Shown piece by piece: positions 1 to 5,180 of a stretch of DNA of 5,327 nucleotides. The DNA is from Pseudomonadota bacterium (lineage in GTDB: Bacteria; Pseudomonadota; Alphaproteobacteria; Rhizobiales; Beijerinckiaceae). Position numbers and translations under genes: made by a program. Positions within the stretch are counted from its first letter, which is position 1. Every line of letters starts with the position of its first letter. Under the pieces are notes generated by a model, which was given only the letters and a program-made list of their open reading frames with translations, was not told the DNA's origin and did not search any database. The DNA is taken from positions 1 through 5,327 of the forward strand of contig JAGWRL010000146.1 of assembly GCA_028876585.1 (NCBI GenBank). The letters run 5' to 3'.

Positions 1-1521
1 CACCTCGTAGACGCCGGCCGGGCAATAGAGCCGCGCCGGCTCGCCGAAGCGGGGCAGGTTGTCGCGGATCGGGATCGCGGGATCGGCGAGCTTGAGGTGG
101 ACCGGCTGATCCTCCTCGTGGTTGGTGTTGGAGAGGAACACCGAGGACGCCTTGTCGAACGAGATTTTCCCGTCCGGCTTGGGATAGGCGATCGGCGTCA
201 CCTCCGACAACAGCTTCAGCGCCTTCGCGTCGGACTTGCCGTGCGCGAGCGTGCCGAACAGCGAGGCGCCGAACAATTCGTTGGTCCACATGTCGAGCCC
301 GGCGAGCGGAACGCCGACCGCGAGGCCGAACCGGGTCCATAGCGGCTTGACGTTGCGCACCAGCTTCAGGTCGCGGCCGATGTCGGAGGCGCGCCAGCCG
401 TTCTCGTAAGCCGCGAGTTCGTCGTGCGCGCGGCCCTGCGCCAGCGCGTCATGCGCGGCCTCAGCCGCCTGCATCCCCGACAGGATCGCGTTGTGCGAAC
501 CCTTGATGCGGGCGAAATTGACGAAGCCGGCGGAACAGCCGACCAGCGCGCCGCCGGGGAAGGTCAGTTTCGGCACGGATTGCACGCCGCCCGAGGAGAT
601 CGCGCGCGCGCCATAGGACAGCCGTTTGCCGCCCTCGAACATGTCGCGCATCATCGGATGCGTCTTGAAGCGCTGGAACTCGTCGAACGGCGACAGCGTC
701 GGGTTTGGATAGTTGAGATGGACGACGAAGCCGACCGCCATCAGCCCATCGCCGTAGTGATAGAGGAACGAGCCGCCGCTGGTTCCGCGCCCGAGCGGCC
801 AGCCGAAACTGTGCTGCACCAGCCCCTTCTGGAACCGCGACGGCTCGACCGTCCAGATTTCCTTCAGGCCGATGCCGAATTTCTGCGGGTCGCGGCCGGC
901 GTCGAGCGCGAATTTGGCGATCAACTGCTTGGCGAGCGAGCCGCGCGCGCCTTCGGCGATCAGCGTGTATTTGCCGCGCAACTCCATGCCGCGCGTGAAC
1001 GAATCCTTCGGCTCGCCGTCGCGCCCGACGCCCATGTCGCCGGTGGCGACGCCCAATACCTCGCCCTTGTCGCCATAAAGCACTTCGGTCGCGGCGAAGC
1101 CGGGATAAATCTCGACGCCGAGCGCCTCGGCTTTTGCGCCGAGCCAGCGCGTCAACGCGCCGAGCGAGCCGATGTAATTGCCGTGGTTGTTCATCAATCG
1201 CGGCATCGGCCAGTTCGGCAGCCGCACGCCGCCGGAGGGGCCGAGCAAATAGAAGCGATCTTCCGTAACCTGCGTCGTCAGCTGCTGCTCGGGATCGTCG
1301 CGCCAATCGGGGACGAGGCGGTCGAGGCCGATCGGGTCGATCACCGCGCCCGACAGGATATGCGCGCCGACCCCCGAGCCTTTTTCGACCACCACGACGC
1401 TGCGCTCGGGATCGAGCTGCTTGAGGCGGATGGCGGCGGCGAGACCGGCGGGGCCGGCGCCGACGACGACGACGTCATAATCCATCGCCTCGCGCGCGGG
1501 CAGTTCGGTTTCGCCGGCCAT
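1..1521 (-). CDS. Electron transfer flavoprotein-ubiquinone oxidoreductase (ETF-QO), 3'-truncated by window edge
   Basis: Membrane-associated FAD and 4Fe-4S enzyme that takes electrons from reduced electron transfer flavoprotein and passes them to ubiquinone, linking fatty-acid, branched-chain amino-acid and similar oxidations to the respiratory chain. Visible: 507 residues from the start. The FAD dinucleotide motif GAGPAG is at 21-26, followed by AAAIRLKQLD. Typical ETF-QO stretches follow: GAHILSGAV at 52-60, NNHGNYIGSLG near 111-121, AEGARGSLAKQL at 189-200, and the block QSVPKLTFPGGALVGCSAGFVN ending near 335 with RIKGSHNA after it. The window ends in RLYCPAGVYEV; Cys500 corresponds to the first ligand of the 4Fe-4S cluster. 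The CVHCKTC-type ferredoxin segment, about 50 residues, must lie beyond base 1. The start is supported by AGGAG (1530-1534) 8 nt upstream of ATG. A second in-frame Met at residue 13 is possible but lacks such a site. Family assignment is very secure. Confidence 0.97.
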   Translation of the reverse strand, partial: MAGETELPAREAMDYDVVVVGAGPAGLAAAIRLKQLDPERSVVVVEKGSGVGAHILSGAVIDPIGLDRLVPDWRDDPEQQLTTQVTEDRFYLLGPSGGVRLPNWPMPRLMNNHGNYIGSLGALTRWLGAKAEALGVEIYPGFAATEVLYGDKGEVLGVATGDMGVGRDGEPKDSFTRGMELRGKYTLIAEGARGSLAKQLIAKFALDAGRDPQKFGIGLKEIWTVEPSRFQKGLVQHSFGWPLGRGTSGGSFLYHYGDGLMAVGFVVHLNYPNPTLSPFDEFQRFKTHPMMRDMFEGGKRLSYGARAISSGGVQSVPKLTFPGGALVGCSAGFVNFARIKGSHNAILSGMQAAEAAHDALAQGRAHDELAAYENGWRASDIGRDLKLVRNVKPLWTRFGLAVGVPLAGLDMWTNELFGASLFGTLAHGKSDAKALKLLSEVTPIAYPKPDGKISFDKASSVFLSNTNHEEDQPVHLKLADPAIPIRDNLPRFGEPARLYCPAGVYEV

Positions 1522-1585
1522 GGACGCTGCTCCTGTTTCGCGTCCCGGCGATAGCAGAACCTCAGCCTCGCGCAAGCGCGGGGCT

Positions 1586-1615
1586 GCAATAGTTCATATA
1601 TAAACTATCTGTCAA
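1586..1615 (-). promoter_or_regulatory. Predicted sigma70-type promoter of the ETF-QO gene
   Basis: On the minus strand TTGACA, a perfect -35 hexamer, occupies 1615-1610. After an 18-bp spacer comes TATTGC (1591-1586), which matches TATAAT at three of six positions. Weak -10 boxes are usual in alphaproteobacteria. A start near 1579 would give a leader of about 58 nt carrying the AGGAG of ETF-QO. The spacer is filled by an AT-rich palindrome described separately. The TGA stop of the upstream gene lies within the -35 box. The -35 is clear from sequence; the -10 assignment is inference. Confidence 0.6.
1589..1608. promoter_or_regulatory. Operator-like 20-bp inverted repeat in the ETF-QO promoter
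   Basis: The plus strand reads ATAGTTCATATATAAACTAT. Each half is the reverse complement of the other except at the pair 1595/1602, so 18 of 20 bases are paired. It is strongly AT-rich in an otherwise GC-rich region. It lies between the -35 and proposed -10 of the ETF-QO promoter, where a dimeric protein would block RNA polymerase. Length, symmetry and AT content resemble operators of small winged-helix repressors such as MarR-family proteins, but no regulator gene is in the window, so the family is only a guess. Confidence 0.6.
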
Positions 1616-1869
1616 GCCGGCTGCGCGACAGCGCGGCGGCTGTTGCGCGCGCGCGGCGCCGATTTCGCCTGATCCACGAGGTCGAGCGCCGTCAGGCCCA
1701 CCATCATCGCGATAGCGGTGAAAGCTCCGGTCAACGCCAGCGCGATCACCACCGGATAGCCGAACTGATAGACGGCGGCGACGAGCGCGACGACGGCGAA
1801 CACGGCGAAATGATGCTTGGCGGCGAGAACGCTTTGCAACAGGGACGGTTGGCGGGCGATATCGGTCAT
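1612..1869 (-). CDS. Small membrane protein of unknown function, two predicted helices
   Basis: I do not recognise this family. The preferred start, ATG at 1869-1867, gives 85 residues beginning MTDIARQPSLLQ. After a short polar N-terminus (1-20) there are two hydrophobic segments, about 21-36 (FAVFAVVALVAAVYQF) and 38-62 (YPVVIALALTGAF onward). A basic tail rich in Arg and Ala follows (KSAPRARNSRRA), which would favour the cytoplasm. No good Shine-Dalgarno site precedes any candidate start. A longer reading from GTG at 1926 would add 19 proline- and arginine-rich residues and start inside a stable hairpin, so I reject it. It lies downstream of the peptidase gene and upstream of ETF-QO on the same strand, and its TGA is embedded in the ETF-QO -35 box. 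Hydrophobic pattern and codon use favour a real gene; function is unknown. Confidence 0.65.
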   Translation of the reverse strand: MTDIARQPSLLQSVLAAKHHFAVFAVVALVAAVYQFGYPVVIALALTGAFTAIAMMVGLTALDLVDQAKSAPRARNSRRAVAQPA

Positions 1870-1918
1870 GTCTGGGTCCGGGCTGGACGGCCGCATCGTG
1901 GCCGCCGCCGGTTTATGG

Positions 1919-1958
1919 CGCCGCACCTAACTTGCTGCAACGCAGCAAAGGTGCGGCG
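1919..1958 (-). terminator. Bulged hairpin after ptrB, possible terminator or 3'-end stabiliser
   Basis: CGCCGCACCT (1919-1928) pairs perfectly with AGGTGCGGCG (1949-1958). Inside it TTGCTGC (1932-1938) pairs with GCAGCAA (1942-1948) around a 3-nt loop. Three unpaired bases (1929-1931) bulge on one side, giving 17 paired positions. It begins 8 nt after the TAG stop of the peptidase gene. No T-tract follows on either strand, so it is not a canonical intrinsic terminator. A Rho-assisted terminator or a transcript-end stem is the likely role; pairing is seen, function is inferred. Confidence 0.5.
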
Positions 1959-1965
1959 ATTCGTC

Positions 1966-4059
1966 CTAGTCACGCGCCAGTCTGCCCTCGACCACGGCGA
2001 TCGCGAACGCGTAGATGCGGGCGATGTCGTCGAGCCGGTCGAACCGGCCCGGCGCGCCGGCGTGGCCCGCGCCCATCGCGGTGCGCAGCAGAATCGGCCC
2101 GCCGCCGGTCATCTCGGCGCGCAGCCGGGCGACCCATTTGGCCGGCTCCCAATAGGTCACGCGCGGATCGGCGAGGCCGGCGAGCGCCAGAATCGCGGGA
2201 TAGCTCTGCGGCTTGACGTTGTCATAGGGGCTATAGCCGCGGATGGTCGCGAACGCTTTGGCGTCGCGGGCGGGGTCGCCCCATTCGAGCCATTCGGGCG
2301 GCGTCAGCGGCAGGGTTTCGTCGAGCATGGTGTTGAGCGTGTCGACGAACGGCACGTCGGCGACGATGCCGGCGTAGAGGTCAGGCGCCAGATTGGCGAT
2401 CGCGCCCATCAGCAGCCCGCCCGCGCTGCCGCCCTGCGCGACGATTCGCCGCGGATCGGCGTAACGGCGCGCCACCAGCGCCCGCGTGACGGCGATGAAA
2501 TCGGAAAACGTGTTGGGCTTGTTGATAAGCTTGCCGCCTTCGTACCAGGCGAAACCCTTCTCCATGCCGCCGCGCACATGCGCAAGCGCGAACACGAAGC
2601 CGCGATCGACCAGCGACAGCCGGTTCGGCCCGAAACTGGCGTCGAGGCTGTAGCCATAGGCGCCGTAACCGTGGATCATCAGCGCCGCCGTGCCGTCGAG
2701 CGGCGTATCGCGCCGGCGCAGGATCGAGACCGGCACGCGCGCCCCGTCGGAAGCCTCGGCCTCGACCGCCTCGACGATATAGGCGGTGGGGTCGTAGCCC
2801 GGCGCGGTCGCCTGTTTCTTGACCAGAAACCGCTGCCGCGAGGCCATGTCGTAATCGTAGGTCTCCTGGCTGCACGCCAGCGAGGAATAGCTGAAACGGC
2901 AGACCGAGGCGGCGAACTCGAAGCTGGTCTCCAGCTTGAGGAAATAGGTTTTGGCCTCGAACGCGATCTCGTGCGTCTCGCCGCTGAGGAGGCTGCGCAC
3001 CAACAGGCGCGGCCGGTTGTCGGCGCGCATCAGCACCACAAGAAAATCGCGGAACACCGAGATATCCTCGATCAGCCGGCCCTCGACGCCGGGCAGGAAC
3101 GGGCGCCAGTTGGCCTCCTCCGGCGCGTCCGCCGGCGCGGTGACGATCTCGTAGTCGCGCGCGCCGGCGTTGCTCTTAATGAAAAAGACGTCGCCGTGGT
3201 CGAACGGCTCGTAGCGGAAATCGGGCCGGCGCGGCGCGATCAGCCGCGGCGTCTCGCCCGGCGCGTCGAGATCGACGACGTAGAAAGCCTGCGAATCGTG
3301 GCCGTGGACGTGGACGAACGCGCGCTGGCCGAGCCGGGTGGCGCGCAGGCTGACGAACCACGCCGGGTCCGGCTCCTCGAAGATCGTCACGTCCGCTTCC
3401 GGCGGATCGCCGAGACGGTGCAGCAGGACGCGGAACGGGCGATGGTGTTCGTCTTGCAGCACATAGAGCAGGGCGGCGGAATCGCGCGTCCAGATGAAAT
3501 CCCCGGTCGTGTTGGCGATGACGTCGGGCAGGTCGGCGGCCGAGCCGATGTCGCGCGCGCGAATCTCGTAAATCTCCGCGCCGGTGGCGTCGGCGCTCCA
3601 GGCGAAGCGGGCGTGATCGGGCGAATGGCGGGCGTGGCCGAGATGGAAGAAGCCGCTTTCGCCGGCGCGCGCGTCGCCGTCGAGCAGCAAGGTCTCCTTG
3701 CCGCCGAGGCGCGGGCGGCGGCAATAAAGGCGCTGCTGGCCGCCGTGGCGAAAGCGCGAATAATAGCTCCACGGACCATGCGGCGAGGGCGGCTCGCTGT
3801 CATCCTCCTTCAGCCGCGCCCGCATTTCGCGCGCGAGCTGTTTGCGCAGGGCGGCGAACGGGGCGAGCATCGCGTCGCAATAGGCGTTCTCCGCTTCGAG
3901 CCAGTCGCGGATGTCGGGCGGCAAAGCGGCGGGATCGCGCAGCACCTCGCGCCAGTTGTCGGCGCGCAGCCAGCCGTAATCGTCAAGCCAGCTCTGGCCC
4001 TGCGCGAAAACCTCGCGCGGCCGCTTGGGCGCGGCGGGCGGCGCCGGGGGTTGGGACAT
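1966..4059 (-). CDS. ptrB: Oligopeptidase B (S9A family serine peptidase)
   Basis: Cytoplasmic serine peptidase of the prolyl oligopeptidase family that cleaves short peptides, classically after Arg or Lys. The protein has 697 residues, close to the 686 of E. coli PtrB. The N-terminal part (about 15-425) holds DDYGWLRADNW near 26-36, LEAENAYCD near 54-62, KEDDSEPP near 84-91 and the seven-bladed propeller that screens substrate size. The alpha/beta-hydrolase domain covers about 425-697. The triad is visible: Ser545 in GGSAGGLLMG, Asp631 in GLADPRV, followed by the hallmark YWEPAKWVA, and His666 in GAGHAGAPGRF. Spacing (86 and 35 residues) nearly equals that in E. coli. The start MSQPPAP is chosen because AGGAG sits 5 nt upstream; a Met 13 codons earlier has no such support. 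Two acidic subsite residues are replaced (see findings). No signal peptide. Divergent from ubiK. Identity is secure at family level and probable for PtrB. Confidence 0.95.
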   Translation of the reverse strand: MSQPPAPPAAPKRPREVFAQGQSWLDDYGWLRADNWREVLRDPAALPPDIRDWLEAENAYCDAMLAPFAALRKQLAREMRARLKEDDSEPPSPHGPWSYYSRFRHGGQQRLYCRRPRLGGKETLLLDGDARAGESGFFHLGHARHSPDHARFAWSADATGAEIYEIRARDIGSAADLPDVIANTTGDFIWTRDSAALLYVLQDEHHRPFRVLLHRLGDPPEADVTIFEEPDPAWFVSLRATRLGQRAFVHVHGHDSQAFYVVDLDAPGETPRLIAPRRPDFRYEPFDHGDVFFIKSNAGARDYEIVTAPADAPEEANWRPFLPGVEGRLIEDISVFRDFLVVLMRADNRPRLLVRSLLSGETHEIAFEAKTYFLKLETSFEFAASVCRFSYSSLACSQETYDYDMASRQRFLVKKQATAPGYDPTAYIVEAVEAEASDGARVPVSILRRRDTPLDGTAALMIHGYGAYGYSLDASFGPNRLSLVDRGFVFALAHVRGGMEKGFAWYEGGKLINKPNTFSDFIAVTRALVARRYADPRRIVAQGGSAGGLLMGAIANLAPDLYAGIVADVPFVDTLNTMLDETLPLTPPEWLEWGDPARDAKAFATIRGYSPYDNVKPQSYPAILALAGLADPRVTYWEPAKWVARLRAEMTGGGPILLRTAMGAGHAGAPGRFDRLDDIARIYAFAIAVVEGRLARD

Positions 4060-4064
4060 GCAGG

Positions 4065-4069
4065 CTCCT
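4065..4069 (-). promoter_or_regulatory. Ribosome binding site that fixes the ptrB start
   Basis: AGGAG on the minus strand lies 5 nt before the ATG at 4059-4057. It lies within the upstream in-frame extension that begins at 4098, which shows that the shorter reading, starting MSQPPAP, is the translated one. Confidence 0.8.
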
Positions 4070-4076
4070 GAGTTCG

Positions 4077-4103
4077 ACCAAGGCTTCCCATACACCAAGG
4101 CTT
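4077..4103. repeat. Two direct copies of ACCAAGGCTT in the ptrB/ubiK divergent region
   Basis: ACCAAGGCTT occurs at 4077-4086 and again at 4094-4103, exact over 10 bp and 17 bp apart start to start. The copies lie just upstream of the ptrB ribosome binding site, in the 100-bp gap (4060-4159) between the divergent genes. They could be paired protein-binding sites or a small duplication. I found no convincing -35/-10 pair on either strand of this gap, although promoters for both genes must lie in or near it. Confidence 0.5.
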
Positions 4104-4159
4104 GCGGCGCGCGGCCGGGCGGGCCAAGTAGCGCTGAGACTTAAAAAAGGACGCCGATC

Positions 4160-4429
4160 ATGCCCCAAACTCGTGGACAATTCTTCGACGACGTGTCGCG
4201 CCTGTTCACCGACGCGGCGGGCCTTGCCGACAGCGCCAAGCGCGAGATGGAGACGCTGGCGCGCGCGCGAATGGAAAAGCTGATGGCGACGATGAACCTC
4301 GTCAGCCGCGAGGAATTCGAGGCGGTGCGCGAGATGGCGGTGCGCGCGCGCGAGCACAACGACAAACTGGAGGCGCGGCTGGCCGAACTGGAGGCCAAGC
4401 TTGGAGGCGCCGCCCCGCCGCACGCGTGA
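4160..4429 (+). CDS. ubiK: Ubiquinone biosynthesis accessory factor UbiK (BMFP-domain, YqiC-like)
   Basis: A small protein (89 residues) of the BMFP/YqiC family. In E. coli UbiK binds UbiJ and supports the aerobic ubiquinone-synthesis complex; the Brucella homologue BMFP is a trimeric coiled coil able to fuse membranes. Here an amphipathic N-terminal stretch (about 5-45, with FFDDVSRLFTDAAGLAD) precedes the family signature LVSREEFEAVREMA (47-60). A C-terminal coiled coil follows, about 51-81, rich in Glu, Arg and Leu (EARLAELEAKL), and then a short Gly/Ala/Pro tail. Length and order match the family. AAGGA (4147-4151) lies 8 nt before the ATG. It is transcribed divergently from ptrB and towards the YbjN gene, from which 222 bp separate it. 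Family identity is secure; the ubiquinone role in this organism is inferred from homologues. Confidence 0.92.
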   Translation: MPQTRGQFFDDVSRLFTDAAGLADSAKREMETLARARMEKLMATMNLVSREEFEAVREMAVRAREHNDKLEARLAELEAKLGGAAPPHA

Positions 4430-4449
4430 ATCATCGACGCGATTGATTC
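4428..4449 (+). terminator. Weak hairpin overlapping the ubiK stop codon
   Basis: GAATCATCG (4428-4436) pairs with CGATTGATTC (4440-4449) around a 3-nt loop with one bulged T, giving nine pairs. It starts within the TGA of ubiK. No T-run follows, and GATTGA is repeated directly at 4450-4455. Possible transcript-end structure only; the two arms are also GANTC sites. Confidence 0.3.
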
Positions 4450-4651
4450 GATTGAGTGATTCTGTGGAAGACGTTGGCAAGACCTTGCGCGGCGGCTGTA
4501 CCTGCGGCCGCGAATCTGGAAGGTAGGGACCTGTTCCGCCGACGCGGCGAAGACTATGCTGGCGCGAAGATGATTCGAGCCAGTCGGCGTCAAAAACCGC
4601 GTCTTAGGAGTCGGTACACGCGTAGAGTTAACGCCTTCCGAAAGTCTTGAT
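4430..4651. other. 222-bp non-coding gap with a cluster of GANTC sites
   Basis: No supported gene lies here: the open frames that cross it have no ribosome binding site and read as arginine-rich, low-quality protein. The gap and its two edges hold seven GANTC sites, at 4428, 4445, 4458, 4512, 4572, 4608 and 4664. GANTC is the target of the CcrM methyltransferase in alphaproteobacteria. A possible weak promoter for the downstream gene is TTGGCA (4474-4479), 17 bp, TGTACC (4497-4502). GTTAAC occurs at 4627-4632. Confidence 0.5.
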
Positions 4652-5155
4652 ATGCAAGCCATGGAATCCGAGGCGACTGAGCGACCGGAACATCCGGTCG
4701 ATGTGGTTGAACGTCTCGCCGCGCTGAACGAATGGGCGTTCGACCGTCAGGACGATGACGAGATCGCCATTCTGGTCAATGGCGTCTGGGCGCATTACGA
4801 AGTGGCGATCACCTGGATCAATCAGGTCGAATCGCTGCATTTCTCCTGCGCCTTCGATCTCAAGGTGCCCGAGCGCAAGCGCGCCGAGATCGTCGAACTG
4901 ATCCGGCTGATCAACGCGCAGATGTGGCTCGGCCATTTCGACCTGTGGAGCCACGAGAACATCGTGATGTTCCGCCACGCCCATTGCCTGGCCGGCGGCG
5001 CGCGGGCGAGCGACGCGCAATGCGGGCGCCTGGTCGAGGCGGCGATCAAGGCTTGCGAGACCTATTTCCAGTCGTTCCAGTTCGTGCTCTGGGCGGGACG
5101 CTCCCCGCGCGAGGCGATGGATTTCGCGCTGTTCGAGACGGTGGGGGCGGCTTAA
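4652..5155 (+). CDS. YbjN-domain protein, conserved alphaproteobacterial type
   Basis: A 167-residue soluble protein of the YbjN family, whose fold resembles type III secretion chaperones; its biochemical role is not established. E. coli YbjN affects motility and stress responses, but it is distant. Recognisable family blocks are HPVDVVERLAALNEWAF (14-30), DDEIAILVNGVWAHYEV (35-51), HFSCAFDLKVPERKRAEI (63-80), the signature NAQMWLGHFDLWS (88-100) and MFRHAHCLAGG (106-116). Near the end come YFQSFQFVLWAG (138-149) and DFALFETVG. No signal peptide or membrane segment is seen. The start is uncertain: ATG at 4652 and ATG at 4661 are both in frame, and neither has a proper Shine-Dalgarno site (only GAAAG, 4640-4644, before the first). 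It follows ubiK on the same strand, an order I recall from other Rhizobiales; the proC often expected next is not here. Family is secure, function unknown. Confidence 0.9.
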   Translation: MQAMESEATERPEHPVDVVERLAALNEWAFDRQDDDEIAILVNGVWAHYEVAITWINQVESLHFSCAFDLKVPERKRAEIVELIRLINAQMWLGHFDLWSHENIVMFRHAHCLAGGARASDAQCGRLVEAAIKACETYFQSFQFVLWAGRSPREAMDFALFETVGAA

Positions 5156-5168
5156 GGGCGCTTGCCCT
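5155..5168. terminator. Short stem between convergent genes
   Basis: AGGGC (5155-5159) and GCCCT (5164-5168) form a five-pair stem with a GCTT loop directly after the TAA of the YbjN gene and before the stop of the converging gene. It has no T-tract on either side and is short, so a terminator role is only suggestive. Confidence 0.25.
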
Positions 5169-5180
5169 CGACCGTGGCGT

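Noticed and set aside
424..1554. A 376-codon open frame on the plus strand opposite ETF-QO.
   Set aside because: Same reason: the minus strand encodes unmistakable ETF-QO, and this translation shows no family features or ribosome binding site.
1810..4071. A 753-codon open frame on the plus strand opposite ptrB.
   Set aside because: It is antisense to a clearly recognisable peptidase with intact motifs. Its translation is rich in Arg, Ala, Gly and Val with no domain, as expected from G/C-biased codons on the other strand.
4474..4489. Sigma54-like sequence TTGGCA...TTGCG.
   Set aside because: The GG and GC elements are separated by 9 bp instead of the strictly required 10.
4456..4650. A 64-codon plus-strand frame (GTG start) in the gap before the YbjN gene, ending 1 bp before its ATG.
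   Set aside because: No Shine-Dalgarno site, arginine-rich composition, and no G/C third-position pattern. Its close junction with the ATG is suggestive but not enough.
4141..4662. A 173-codon minus-strand frame across ubiK and the following gap.
   Set aside because: It is antisense to a well-supported UbiK gene, has Ser/Arg-rich low-quality translation and no ribosome binding site.
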